A DNA stretch of 64,000 nucleotides from an uncultured Clostridia bacterium. GTDB lineage: Bacteria > Bacillota > Clostridia > Christensenellales > Borkfalkiaceae. A program made the translations under genes and the position numbers. Shown in pieces: positions 7,352-18,327 of this stretch. Within the stretch, counting starts at the first letter, position 1; the number at the start of each line of letters is the position of its first letter. The stretch is taken from assembly GCA_944376335.1 (NCBI GenBank), contig CALWCH010000007.1, positions 1 through 64,000 on the forward strand. The letters are read 5' to 3'. Under the pieces are notes generated by a model. It did not search any database. It saw nothing but the letters and a program-made list of their open reading frames with translations, and had not been told where the DNA came from.

Positions 7352-9415
7352 TTACATCACATGGTGGAGAAAGTAGTCCTGTGCGTCGAGCGGGTCGCCG
7401 TCGTTTACAACGGGCGTATAGGTGCCGTCGGGCAGGAGCTTTCTTGCCTTCACGTTGTCCATAAACATCGTCTCGAGCATCTTATAGATGCGCTTCCGGA
7501 TGTGCTTATCGAGGATGGGCGTTGCGATCTCCACGCGCTTGTTGGTGTTGCGCGTCATGAGGTCGGCGCTGGAAATGTACATCTCCATGTCGTCGCCCTC
7601 GCCGAAGCAATAGATGCGGGAGTGTTCCAAGAACCGCCCGACGATGGAGATGACGGAGATGTTGTCCGTCTCGCCCTCGATGCCCGCAACGAGGCAGCAG
7701 ATGCCGCGCACGATGAGCCGCACCTTGACGCCCGCCTTGCCCGCCTCGACGAGCTTTAGGATGAGCTCCTTGTCGGTGAGCGAATTCATCTTGGCGGTAA
7801 TAAAGGCGGGTTTGCCCTCGCGGGCGAGCGCAATTTGCCCTTCGATGCGCTGGATGAGACCCTTCTTGAGCCCCTCGGGGGCGATGAGAAGGCGCTTGTA
7901 GTCGTACTCCGTGTTGCAGATGGCGACGTTGCGGAAGAACGCCGCGCCGTCCTCGCCGATCTCCTCGTCCGCCGTGATGACGTTGAGGTCGGTGTACTGC
8001 TTGCTCGTCTTTTCGTTGTAGTTGCCCGTGCCGAGGTGGGTGATGTAGCCGATCTTGCCGCCGTCCGAAAGCAGAATGGAGATAATTTTGGAATGTACTT
8101 TGAAGTTCTGCATGCCGTAGATGATGGTGCAGCCCGCCTCCTTTAAGACGGAGGCAAAGTACATGTTGTTTTCCTCGTCGAAGCGGGCGCACAGCTCGAT
8201 GACGACGGTGACTTCCTTGCCGTTTTCGCTGGCGCGCTTGAGTGCCTCGACGATGCGGGAATGGCGGTCGAGACGGTAGATGGTGATCTTGATGGAGACG
8301 ACGCGCTTGTCCTCCGCACACTCGTTGAGAAGGCGGATGAGCGGGTCCATGCTGTCGAACGGGTAGGAGAGGAAGATATCTCCCTCCTTGACGCGGGTGA
8401 TGAGGCTCTGCGGCGGGAGAAGGTCCTCGGAAACGCGCCCCTTGAAGGGCTTGTAGCGGAGCTCGGAAAGCTCGCTTTCGGGGAAGTACTGCTCGAGGGA
8501 GAAGAGGAACTTGTAGTCCATGTAGCTCTCCACCTTGAAGCAGTGCTGCTTTTTGAGGCCGAGATTTTCTAAAAGGAAGGACTTGACCGCGCCGCCGTTT
8601 TTGTCGATCTCGACGCGCACGGCGTCCTGCCGCGAACGGCTCTCCACCTTGGCCTTCATGTAGGACGAGAAGTCGAAGTCGTGCTCTAAATCGGTGTCGT
8701 CTACGCGGGTGTCGAAGTCGGCATTGCGCGTGACGCGGAGCAGCGTCTTGGAGACGACGGTGTAGCCGGGGAAGGCGAGCGTGCCGAACTCGGAGACGAG
8801 GTCTTCAAGCGTGATGAGATTGACTTTCCTGCCCCCGGGGATGCGGAAGAGGCGGTCGACCGAGGAAGGAACCGCCATGACGCCGATCATCGGCCTGCCG
8901 TCGCGCAGGAGTTCATACACAATGTAGATGTGCTGGTTTTCGAAGCGGATGAGCGGGTGCTTGGCGTCGAGAACCATCGGGGAAAGCAGCGGGAGCACGC
9001 CCGAGAGGAAGTAGTTGAGGCAGAAGGTGCGCTTGCGGGGAGAGAGCTCGTGCGGGCGCATGAGGCGAACGCCGTGGGCATTCAGCTCCTTTGCGATATT
9101 TGCATAGACGGAGGCGCTCACCCGATAGAGCTCCTTGACCTCGGAGAGGATGATCTCCACCTGCTCCTCTGCGGTGAGCTCGGTCTTGTTTTCGCGCGCC
9201 TCGGGGGCGAGCCGCTTCTCGTTCATGAGGCTGCCCACGCGCACCATGAAAAATTCGTCGAGATTGCTCTGGAAGATCGCGAGGAACTTGCAGCGCTCGA
9301 GAAGGGGGTTGGTGAGGTCGGATGCCTGGTCGAGCACGCGGCGGTTGAAGAGCAGCCAGCTGTACTCTCGGTTGCAGTAGATGCCCTTGATGGGCGCTTG
9401 TAATTGCTTTGCCAT
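7352..9415 (-). CDS. ppk1: Polyphosphate kinase 1
   Basis: PPK1 polymerises the gamma-phosphate of ATP into inorganic polyphosphate and can run backwards to make ATP. The 687-residue length and domain order are normal: N-terminal helical domain with NREYSWLLFNRRVLDQA, a head domain, and two phospholipase-D-like catalytic domains. The catalytic-histidine block FKVHSKI is present, followed by HLGTGNYNEKTSKQYTDL, and near the end MTRNTNKRVEIATPI. It is the last gene of the pfk-ppx-ppk1 transcript, 15 bp after ppx. ATG 9415 is preceded by AAAGGCAG. Pairing of a polyphosphate maker with an exopolyphosphatase in one operon allows turnover of the store. Confidence 0.95.
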   Translation of the reverse strand: MAKQLQAPIKGIYCNREYSWLLFNRRVLDQASDLTNPLLERCKFLAIFQSNLDEFFMVRVGSLMNEKRLAPEARENKTELTAEEQVEIILSEVKELYRVSASVYANIAKELNAHGVRLMRPHELSPRKRTFCLNYFLSGVLPLLSPMVLDAKHPLIRFENQHIYIVYELLRDGRPMIGVMAVPSSVDRLFRIPGGRKVNLITLEDLVSEFGTLAFPGYTVVSKTLLRVTRNADFDTRVDDTDLEHDFDFSSYMKAKVESRSRQDAVRVEIDKNGGAVKSFLLENLGLKKQHCFKVESYMDYKFLFSLEQYFPESELSELRYKPFKGRVSEDLLPPQSLITRVKEGDIFLSYPFDSMDPLIRLLNECAEDKRVVSIKITIYRLDRHSRIVEALKRASENGKEVTVVIELCARFDEENNMYFASVLKEAGCTIIYGMQNFKVHSKIISILLSDGGKIGYITHLGTGNYNEKTSKQYTDLNVITADEEIGEDGAAFFRNVAICNTEYDYKRLLIAPEGLKKGLIQRIEGQIALAREGKPAFITAKMNSLTDKELILKLVEAGKAGVKVRLIVRGICCLVAGIEGETDNISVISIVGRFLEHSRIYCFGEGDDMEMYISSADLMTRNTNKRVEIATPILDKHIRKRIYKMLETMFMDNVKARKLLPDGTYTPVVNDGDPLDAQDYFLHHVM

Positions 9416-9430
9416 GTTTTCTGCCTTTAT

Positions 9431-10447
9431 TTAGGAATTTTCGCTGTCTTTCGTACTTTCTTGTGTGTTTTCGTCCGCACTTTCTTGCGCGTTCTCTTGT
9501 ATGTTTTCCTGCACAGTTTCCTCGGCCGCCTCTGCGGGCGCGGTGAGCGGGGTCTCCTTATCCTCCCTCCCCCCTTTGGCGACGAGAAGGAGATACCCTT
9601 CCTTGACGCCGTAGGGCGAGCGCACGGCGCGCTCGATGCCGTAGTATTTCAGGACGGCGCAGAGGGCGACGACGGACGTGACGAAGGTATTCATGCGCTC
9701 GGGCGCGATCTTGACGATGAGAAGGCTCCTCTTCGACGAGGTGAGAAGGAAATTTCTCAGCTTCTTTAACTTATCGTACTCGAGCTCGACGCTCTCCCCC
9801 TTGATGCCGTAGCGGTCTGCATACATCTCCGCAATGGCGTGGTCGACGGGGCCGAGAAGGAGCGCGCTCTCGTACTCCCCGGGGGTGCCGAAGCCTAATT
9901 TTGCAAGCGATTTTTTGACGTGACGGCGGATGCGGACGGCCTCCTCCTCGCTCGGGTGGGTGTGGCGCACGAACTTGCGCTTGAGGCCGATGGTGCCGAA
10001 GTCGAGGAACGCCGAAGAGCCCGTGCCTGCGGGATCGCATACCTCGATGCTGCCGCCGCCGATGTCGACGAGAAGGCTCTTTTCGGGCGCGCCGCTGTTG
10101 GCGGTGAGGTCGCAGAAGGCCTCCTCTTCGCCGCTTAAAAGGTTGAGCTCGACACCCGCAAATTCCTTGAGGGCGGCCTCGACCTCTTCATAATTTTTGA
10201 AGTTGCGCACGGACGCCGTGGAGATGACGTAGCACTTCTCCGCGCCGTACTTGATGGCGACGTTTTTAAGGCGCTTGAGCCCGTCTGCAATTTTTCGGAT
10301 GCCGCGCAAAGAGAGCGTGCCGTTTTCCGCATAGTGCAAAACGGAGAGCGTCTCGCGGTCGGTGAACTGCACCTTGAGCTCCCCGTTGATGTCGGCGATG
10401 AGAAGGGATAAACTGCTTGCGCTGATGTCGATGACTGCGTATCTCAT
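9431..10447 (-). CDS. ppx: Ppx/GppA-type exopolyphosphatase
   Basis: The protein (338 residues) belongs to the Ppx/GppA family in the actin/hsp70 superfamily. These enzymes remove terminal phosphate from polyphosphate, and some hydrolyse pppGpp. It begins YAVIDISASSLSLLIADI (phosphate-1 loop region), has STASVRN, and the phosphate-2 loop LLVDIGGGSIEV. Only the two-domain core is present; the C-terminal HD-like part of E. coli Ppx is missing, as in short bacterial forms. A low-complexity tail of about 40 residues rich in Gln, Glu, Asn and Ser (QENIQENAQESADENTQES) is unusual. It lies between pfk and ppk1 with gaps of 16 and 15 bp. Confidence 0.88.
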   Translation of the reverse strand: MRYAVIDISASSLSLLIADINGELKVQFTDRETLSVLHYAENGTLSLRGIRKIADGLKRLKNVAIKYGAEKCYVISTASVRNFKNYEEVEAALKEFAGVELNLLSGEEEAFCDLTANSGAPEKSLLVDIGGGSIEVCDPAGTGSSAFLDFGTIGLKRKFVRHTHPSEEEAVRIRRHVKKSLAKLGFGTPGEYESALLLGPVDHAIAEMYADRYGIKGESVELEYDKLKKLRNFLLTSSKRSLLIVKIAPERMNTFVTSVVALCAVLKYYGIERAVRSPYGVKEGYLLLVAKGGREDKETPLTAPAEAAEETVQENIQENAQESADENTQESTKDSENS

Positions 10448-10463
10448 TGGTAACTCCCCTTCT

Positions 10464-11534
10464 TTACTCGCCGAAGTAGATGCCCGTCGATTTGGCGGCG
10501 AGGTACATCGGGTTTTCGGGGGTGATGAACTTGGTGCGGCCCGCGATGTCGGAGAGCGGGTTGTAGGTGATCCTCCCCCCTTCCACGGCGACGGTGACGC
10601 CGAACTTGCCCGTTTTCACGAGCTCGCCCGCATACGCGCCCATCATGGTGCAGAGTGCCCTGTCGTGTGCGTTGGGTTCCGCGCCGCGCTGCAAATATCC
10701 GATGACCTGCGTGCGCGCCTCGGCGCCCGTCCTGTTCTCGATGGCGCGGGCGATGCGGGACGTGGCGGTGGAATAGCCGAGCTCTTTGCGGCGGAGCAGC
10801 ATTTCCTTGCGCTTCCAGGTGCTCTCTTCCTTGGTCATGGCGCCCTCTGCGACGACGATGACGTCGTAACGCGCGCCGTTCTGGCGGCGGCGGGCGACAA
10901 ATTCCGCGAGCGCATTTTCATCGTAGGGGAATTCGGGCAAAATGCACGCATGTACCCCGCCCGCGACGGCGGCATAGAGGGAGAGCCAGCCCGTCTTGTT
11001 GCCCATGACCTCGACGAGGATGGTCCTGCCGTGGCTGCCTGCGGTGGCGTGCATGGCGCGCACACACTTGGCGGCGACTTCGGCGGCGGTATCAAACCCG
11101 AAGGTGAACTCGGTGCCCCAGATGTCGTTGTCGATGGTCTTAGGAAGGCCGATGACATTGCAGCCCTCGGCGGAGAGCATGGCGGCCGTCTTGTGCGTGC
11201 CCGCGCCGCCCAGCGTGATGAGGCAGTCGAGTCCCAGCCTCCTGTAGTTCTCCACCATCTTGTCGAGCTTGGAAGTGCCGTCCTCCGCGACGTCCGCCAT
11301 GTTCTTGAAGGGCTGACGGATGCTGCCCAAGACGGTGCCGCCCGTATAGAGTAAATCGTCGAAGAAGTGCTCATCGATGGGGATGAAGTTGTTTTCGATG
11401 AGCCCCGTGTAGCCGTCCTTAAAGCCTAAAATTTCGGGACGGGGAAGGTTTAAAAATGCGAACCTCGTGAAGGCGCGCATGACGGCGTTGAGCCCCGGGC
11501 AGTCGCCGCCGCTGGTAAGCATACCGATCTTCAT
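10464..11534 (-). CDS. pfkA: 6-phosphofructokinase (ATP- or PPi-dependent)
   Basis: PFK phosphorylates fructose-6-phosphate to the 1,6-bisphosphate. The signature loop SGGDCPGLNA is at residues 8-17. The phosphoryl-donor loop reads GGAG (109-112): the Gly that marks ATP enzymes is kept, yet the preceding position, usually Asp or Asn, is Ala. The second donor-specificity site is Lys in PKTIDND (131-137), which is typical of PPi-dependent and 'group III' enzymes, while classical ATP enzymes have Gly. Donor choice is therefore uncertain. Substrate residues such as MGNKTGWL and the LQRGAEPNAHDRAL block are present. It leads the pfk-ppx-ppk1 transcript and has a 190-nt leader and a strong AAGGAG site. 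Confidence 0.9.
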   Translation of the reverse strand: MKIGMLTSGGDCPGLNAVMRAFTRFAFLNLPRPEILGFKDGYTGLIENNFIPIDEHFFDDLLYTGGTVLGSIRQPFKNMADVAEDGTSKLDKMVENYRRLGLDCLITLGGAGTHKTAAMLSAEGCNVIGLPKTIDNDIWGTEFTFGFDTAAEVAAKCVRAMHATAGSHGRTILVEVMGNKTGWLSLYAAVAGGVHACILPEFPYDENALAEFVARRRQNGARYDVIVVAEGAMTKEESTWKRKEMLLRRKELGYSTATSRIARAIENRTGAEARTQVIGYLQRGAEPNAHDRALCTMMGAYAGELVKTGKFGVTVAVEGGRITYNPLSDIAGRTKFITPENPMYLAAKSTGIYFGE

Positions 11535-11730
11535 ATTATCTCCTTTTTGCGGCGGGTGCGCCGCACATCGAAAGTGCCCCTTGCGGCGCGGAGAAGCCCG
11601 TCACCTCAATTTTAAGGCCTGAATGCAACAAAATCTGCACGAAGGTGCAAAATTCGCGTAAAATCGGCAGCGGATTGCCAAATTTTTGCTCCTTTTGCAG
11701 CTTTTTCCGCGCAAAAATTCCGTTGAAGAG
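11535..11730 (-). other. Long 5' leader of pfk
   Basis: About 190 nt lie between the predicted transcript start and pfk. I see a GC hairpin (CGGCG...CGCCG) close to the start codon but no recognised riboswitch and no U-tailed terminator. Confidence 0.35.
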
Positions 11731-11759
11731 ATTATACTCCTTTTGGATGAGTTTGTCAA
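11731..11759 (-). promoter_or_regulatory. Promoter of the pfk-ppx-ppk1 operon
   Basis: Consensus TTGACA (11754-11759), 17-bp spacer, TATAAT (11731-11736) on the minus strand, directly after the terminator of the ATP synthase operon. Confidence 0.85.
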
Positions 11760-11784
11760 TTGTAATTTATTGAATTTTGCCGAT

Positions 11785-11813
11785 AAAAATGCGCTCCGCG
11801 TTCGTGCGGAGCG
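11785..11813 (-). terminator. Terminator of the ATP synthase operon
   Basis: Stem CGCTCCGC/GCGGAGCG (11806-11813 and 11792-11799) followed on the minus strand by a CATTTTTA tail, a few bases after the atpC stop. Confidence 0.85.
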
Positions 11814-11818
11814 ATCTT

Positions 11819-12225
11819 TCAGCCGCCCAGATACTTGGTGCGGACGGAGAGACGGGCAAGGGCGCGGGCGAGCCGTGCCTGTGCGGCGCGGTATTCCTCG
11901 ATGCTCTGCTTTTGGAGGAGCTGCTCTCTTGCGTCGTCGGCCATGCGGCGGGCGCGGTCCATGTCGATGTCCTCGGGGCGGATGGCGGAGTCGACGAGGA
12001 CGAGCACATCCCCCTTCTCCACCTTCATGATGCCCGCGGCGACGGCTGCGGCCTGCACCGTGCCGTCCGGGCGGGTGAAGTGGAGCTCCCCCGGGACGAC
12101 GGCGCAGATGGTATCGCTGTGCCCCGAAAGGACGCCGTAGTCGCCGTCCACCGTGGGGATGACGAGGGAGGCGCACATGCCCTCGTAGAAGGGCGCGGTG
12201 GCGGTGAGCACATGGAGCGGGAACA

Positions 12226-12226
<1 letters not shown>
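11819..12226 (-). CDS. atpC: F1 ATP synthase epsilon subunit
   Basis: The 135-residue chain is a normal epsilon subunit of the F1 central stalk, coupling rotation to catalysis and able to inhibit hydrolysis. The beta-sandwich N-terminal domain shows the conserved PTVDGDYGVLSGHSD block (equivalent of 'G.iGILpgHap'), and a C-terminal helical hairpin rich in Ala and Arg follows. It is the last gene of the operon, starting on the same base where atpD ends. Confidence 0.93.
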
Positions 12227-14507
<2,281 letters not shown>

Positions 14508-14508
14508 G

Positions 14509-16245
14509 CTATGCCTCCCTTTGGGTGCGCTCGGAAAGGAACGTATCGCAGAGCGCCTCGATGCGCGCCTTGTCCTCTTTCGTAAGCTTGCCCTCCTGGC
14601 GGATGTTCTCGGCAATTTCGGGCGCGGCGTGCTCCAGATAAGTCAAAAGTTCTTCGGTGAAGGCGGGGATCTCCTCCCCCTTCACATGCTGCATCACATG
14701 ATGGAGCGCCGCGATGAGCGTGAACACCTGCCTGTGGCGGGGGATGGGGCTGCCCTGCTTCTGGCGCAAGAGCCGCATGAGCCCGCTGCCGTATTCGAGC
14801 TGGCTTTTCGTCGCCTCGTCGAGGTCGCTTGCAAACTGCGTGAACACTTCGATCTCGCGGTATTGGGCGAGGTCGAGCCGCAAGGTGCCCGAGGCGCGCT
14901 TCATTGCCTCCGTCTGGGCGTCGCCGCCCACGCGCGAGACGGAGAGCCCAACGTTGACGGCGGGGCGCTGCCCCGCGAAGAAGAGCGAGCTTTCGAGAAA
15001 GATCTGCCCGTCCGTTATCGAAATGATGTTGGTGGGGATATACGCCGAGACATCGCCGCCCTGCGTCTCCACGATGGGAAGGGCGGTCATGGAGCCGCCG
15101 CCGCGCTTGTCGGAGAGGTGCGCCGCCCGCTCGAGAAGGCGGGAATGAAGATAGAACACGTCGCCGGGGTATGCCTCGCGCCCCGGGGAGCGGCCCAAAA
15201 GCAGGCTCAACGCGCGGTAGGCGACGGCGTGTTTCGAAAGGTCGTCGTAGACGATGAGCACGTCCCTCCCCTTCTCCATAAAGTACTCGCCGAGGGCACA
15301 GCCCGCATAGGGGGCGATGTATTGAAGAGATGCCGACTCCCCCGCCGAGGCATTGACGACGACGGTGTAATCGAGCGCGCCGCTTGTGCGCAGCGTTTCG
15401 GTGAGGCGGGCGACCGAGCTCGCCTTCTGCCCGATGGCAACGTAGATGCAGACGACGTTCTTGTCGCGCTGGTTTAAGATGGTATCGAGGGCGATGGCAG
15501 TTTTTCCCGTGCCCCTGTCGCCGATGATGAGCTCTCTCTGCCCCCGACCGATGGGGAACATGCTGTCGATGGCAAGGAGACCTGTTTCGAGGGGGCGGTC
15601 AACGGGCTGGCGGTCGATGATGCCGGGCGCAGGCGCTTCGACGGGGCGGTAGCCCTCCGAAAGGATCTCGCCCATGCCGTCGATGGGCTCGCCGAGGGCG
15701 CCTACAACGCGCCCCAAAAAGCGTTCGCCGACGGGAATGCCTGCGCGGCGCTTGGTTCGGCGGACGGTGCTGCCCTCCGTGACGGCGCTCTCGTCGCCGA
15801 AGAGGATACAGCCGACGCTCTCCTTCTCTAAGCTCAAAATCATGCCTGTGATGCCCGAGGAAAAGAGCAGAATTTCGCCGTATTCGGCGTGTTCGAGCCC
15901 GCTCACCTTGGCGATGCCGTCGCCCACCGAGAGGACGGTGCCCACCTCTTCGGCGAGCACTTCGGGCGTCCATTCCTCGAGACGGCGCTTTAAGAGGGGG
16001 ATGATGTCACCGCTCTCGCCGATCGTCTGCATGAGCGAATCTTTGAGCTGGCGGAACCTGCCGCTTAAACTCCAGTCGTAGACCTCCGCGCCCACTTCGA
16101 GGCGGAAGCCGCCCGTATAGGCGCTGCTCTTTTTGTATTCAATTGTGATCTCCTCGCCGTAGCGCCCCCTCAAAAAGGCGATAAGGCGCGCCTCCTGCTC
16201 CTTTGTCGGGGGCTCGGCGGCATAGAGATAGGCAATGCGATCCAT
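14509..16245 (-). CDS. atpA: Fusion of delta-subunit C-terminal domain to F1 alpha subunit
   Basis: Residues about 79-578 are a full alpha subunit: GTVLSVGDGIAKVSGL, Walker A GDRGTGKT (242-249), and VGLSVSRVGGDAQ. The first about 78 residues are not part of alpha. They match the C-terminal domain of the delta/OSCP subunit: 'A-EPPTKEQEARL' corresponds to the 'sA.pLt.eq...l' block, and SAYTGGFRLEVGAEVYDWSL corresponds to the 'psliGGi.l.vGd.viDgSv' block. No separate atpH is found in the operon. Normally delta's N-terminal domain binds alpha N-termini and its C-terminal domain holds the b stalk; here the stalk-binding part is tethered directly to alpha and the N-terminal domain is absent. The start ATG overlaps the atpF stop and no other ATG fits. 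A sequencing error cannot make this since the frame is continuous. Confidence 0.88.
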   Translation of the reverse strand: MDRIAYLYAAEPPTKEQEARLIAFLRGRYGEEITIEYKKSSAYTGGFRLEVGAEVYDWSLSGRFRQLKDSLMQTIGESGDIIPLLKRRLEEWTPEVLAEEVGTVLSVGDGIAKVSGLEHAEYGEILLFSSGITGMILSLEKESVGCILFGDESAVTEGSTVRRTKRRAGIPVGERFLGRVVGALGEPIDGMGEILSEGYRPVEAPAPGIIDRQPVDRPLETGLLAIDSMFPIGRGQRELIIGDRGTGKTAIALDTILNQRDKNVVCIYVAIGQKASSVARLTETLRTSGALDYTVVVNASAGESASLQYIAPYAGCALGEYFMEKGRDVLIVYDDLSKHAVAYRALSLLLGRSPGREAYPGDVFYLHSRLLERAAHLSDKRGGGSMTALPIVETQGGDVSAYIPTNIISITDGQIFLESSLFFAGQRPAVNVGLSVSRVGGDAQTEAMKRASGTLRLDLAQYREIEVFTQFASDLDEATKSQLEYGSGLMRLLRQKQGSPIPRHRQVFTLIAALHHVMQHVKGEEIPAFTEELLTYLEHAAPEIAENIRQEGKLTKEDKARIEALCDTFLSERTQREA

Positions 16246-16772
16246 TATTTTTCTTCCTCATGTTTGGAGGGCTCGTCCTTCTGTTCCACGGCGGCGAGGA
16301 ACTGGTCGTATGCCTCGTGCGCCGTCTCCTTTAAAACGAGCTTCTCCGTCGCGCTCGAGACGAGCGCGGAAATTTCCCGCCGCGCCGAGCGCAGGGCATG
16401 CCGCCTCTCTTCGGCGGCCTTCTTTTTTGCCTCCCGGAGGATGCCCTCCGCCTCCTCTTCGGCGGCGTTCTTTCTCATCTGTTCGTAGCCATCGAGCTCC
16501 TTCTTGGCGGCAGCGCGCTTTTCCTCGATCTCGCGGTCGACGGAGGCGAGCTTTCCCTCGTACTCCGCCTTGGCGCGCTCGGCGGCGGCGTTCTTCTCGG
16601 AGGCGGACTGCTCCATCTCCTCGTAGTGCGCCTTTCGCTTTTTCATGAACGCCTTGACGGGCTTATATAGAAGGAGATACAGCCCTGCGAACAGGATGAC
16701 AAAGTTGAGTAGATGCAGCAGAATTTGCTGCCAATCGATATTCAGCGGCACTGCCGCGATTCCCCACTGCAT
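16245..16772 (-). CDS. atpF: Fo ATP synthase b subunit
   Basis: This 175-residue chain is the peripheral stalk b subunit. It has one N-terminal membrane helix (about 17-37, LLHLLNFVILFAGLYLLLYK) and then a long charged helix rich in Ala, Glu, Lys and Arg that would form the coiled-coil stator arm. The end (EQKDEPSKHEEEK) is highly charged. Only one b gene is present, so the stalk is presumably a homodimer, which must bind the delta domain on alpha. It follows atpE by 20 bp and shares a base with the next start. Confidence 0.93.
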   Translation of the reverse strand: MQWGIAAVPLNIDWQQILLHLLNFVILFAGLYLLLYKPVKAFMKKRKAHYEEMEQSASEKNAAAERAKAEYEGKLASVDREIEEKRAAAKKELDGYEQMRKNAAEEEAEGILREAKKKAAEERRHALRSARREISALVSSATEKLVLKETAHEAYDQFLAAVEQKDEPSKHEEEK

Positions 16773-16792
16773 AATCCCTTCCCCCTCTTTCG

Positions 16793-17203
16793 TTATAGGA
16801 CAAAGATGATGAGAATGGCGACGATGAGGGCGTAGATGATCGCCGTCTCGATAAAGACGAGCCCGAGCATGAGCGAAGAGCGGATCTTGCCCTCTGCCTC
16901 GGGCTGGCGGGCAGTTGCCTCTGCCGTCTTTGCAACGGCGATGCCCATGCCGACCGCGCCCGCAGCTGCCGCAAGGCCGACCGCGATGCCCGCGCCGATG
17001 GCCTTGTCGCCGATGGCGCTGTCTTCAGCAGCCTGTTCTTCGCCCGCCTCGGGCTCCGTGACTTCCTCCGCAGAGGCGACGATGGCCGTATCGGGCACGT
17101 TGGTTTCGTTCATGATGACAGCCGTGACGACGAACGCGCAGGCCGCAAGAAAGATGGCGATGAGCGCATAGAGTGCGATTTTTTTCAAGGTTTGCGTTTT
17201 CAT
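16793..17203 (-). CDS. atpE: Fo ATP synthase c subunit with N-terminal extension
   Basis: Residues about 65-136 form a standard c-subunit hairpin: Gly/Ala-rich first helix, the ARQPE loop (98-102), and the second helix with the ion-carrying Glu119 (VFIETAIIYAL). The equivalent of the Na+-liganding Gln of Na+ c-rings (VGQG) is Met86 (VGMG), so H+ use is more likely, although Tyr and Thr of the Na+ site are retained. Unusually, about 62 residues precede it: a basic start, a hydrophobic helix (9-30) and an acidic linker (EEVTEPEAGEEQAAED). This could be a cleaved signal sequence (possible site after VASA) or a third membrane helix. The start has GGAGGT in front and overlaps atpB by four bases. 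Confidence 0.9.
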   Translation of the reverse strand: MKTQTLKKIALYALIAIFLAACAFVVTAVIMNETNVPDTAIVASAEEVTEPEAGEEQAAEDSAIGDKAIGAGIAVGLAAAAGAVGMGIAVAKTAEATARQPEAEGKIRSSLMLGLVFIETAIIYALIVAILIIFVL

Positions 17204-18048
17204 TTGGATATGACCTCCGAAGGGACTTTCTTTTGTTTTTTGGGTTTTGCAATATGCGGCTCACTCACCTCGCCGTAGAAGAGCGCCGTGAGCATGGTGA
17301 GGACGTACGTCTGGATGAGCGCGTGCAAAATGGTGAATAAGACGCCCACGATGATGGGCAGCACAAAGGAGAGTGCAAGGTACGAATAGACGAGCTCGGT
17401 GACGAGAAGCCCCGAAAGGAGCGCACCGAAGAGACGGAAGCTCATCGAAATGGGGAGCGAGAACTCTTTGAGCGTTTTCCCCACGCCTCTTATGCCGTTC
17501 GCCATGATGCCGCCCGACAATATCACAAGATAGGAAAGACACCCCATCATGATGGCGCCGTTGATGTCGGCAAGGGGTGCGGGAAGCGAGACGGATGCGC
17601 CCGCCGCCGTCACCCACGGGATGCCCAAAAGCTCGAACAGCGTGCCGATGCAGATGTATGCCCCCGCCGCGAAGAGGTAGGCTCCCAAAAAGCCGTTTCT
17701 GTGCGGGCTGTTGGTCCTTGCCAAATTCTCGAACATGCCCACTGCCTGCTCTAAAAGCAGCTGGAACTTATTCGGGATATAGGTGAATTTGGGAATGACG
17801 AAGAGACGGACGATCGCTGCAAAGAGGAGCAAGATGCCCGTGACGACGAAGCCCGAAATGACGGCGGGATTGACCTGCATGCCGAAGAGGCTGATCTTAT
17901 CGCCCTCGTGCAGGACGGCGTCCTGCATCGTCTCGTTGATGTCGCCCGTCCGCTCGTAGAGCCCGTCCGTTAAGACGATGCCCGCAACGAGCGCGGCGAT
18001 GATGACCGCCACGACGATGACAAAGATGACGGTGCGTTTTTTGCTCAT
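17200..18048 (-). CDS. atpB: Fo ATP synthase a subunit
   Basis: The stator channel subunit (282 residues). It has five to six membrane helices; the essential Arg lies in SMSFRLFGALLSG in the fourth conserved helix, and the final helix contains the HALIQTYVLTML block with the conserved Gln. The family block FANLARTNSPHRNGFLGAY-like region is present. ATG 18048 is preceded by GGAGGATCT and starts MSKKRTV; the first helix is a signal-like segment. It is the first gene of the operon; no atpI is present. Confidence 0.93.
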   Translation of the reverse strand: MSKKRTVIFVIVVAVIIAALVAGIVLTDGLYERTGDINETMQDAVLHEGDKISLFGMQVNPAVISGFVVTGILLLFAAIVRLFVIPKFTYIPNKFQLLLEQAVGMFENLARTNSPHRNGFLGAYLFAAGAYICIGTLFELLGIPWVTAAGASVSLPAPLADINGAIMMGCLSYLVILSGGIMANGIRGVGKTLKEFSLPISMSFRLFGALLSGLLVTELVYSYLALSFVLPIIVGVLFTILHALIQTYVLTMLTALFYGEVSEPHIAKPKKQKKVPSEVISK

Positions 18049-18123
18049 AGATCCTCCTTCCGAGGGGCGCGGAGGGTGCGCCTGCCCGAAAAATCTTCGG
18101 GAACACTCCCGAAAACCGCCTCT

Positions 18124-18152
18124 ATTATAGCGCGGGGAAAATACGCTGTCAA
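18124..18152 (-). promoter_or_regulatory. ATP synthase operon promoter
   Basis: Perfect consensus TTGACA (18147-18152), 17-bp spacer and TATAAT (18124-18129) on the minus strand, consistent with strong constitutive expression. Confidence 0.9.
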
Positions 18153-18267
18153 ACGCATTGCGCGCAAAAATATTCCGCGAATTATCGCAATTCCCGATAT
18201 TTTCTATAATATTTCCTGATAGCGCGCGGTTTTTACCCACTTTTTTGCGCAAATTTCGCCCATGTTG

Positions 18268-18296
18268 TTGCCTTTTGCGGGAAATTACGCTATACT
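18268..18296 (+). promoter_or_regulatory. Promoter of the 18328 membrane-protein gene
   Basis: TTGCCT (18268-18273), 17-bp spacer, TATACT (18291-18296), divergent from the atp promoter. Confidence 0.65.
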
Positions 18297-18327
18297 CATT
18301 CTATCACATGTTTTGCGGGAGGACGCC

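Noticed and set aside
16793..17203. Na+-type ATP synthase
   Set aside because: The Gln of the Na+ site is Met86, so the pattern is incomplete although Glu, Thr and Tyr are kept.
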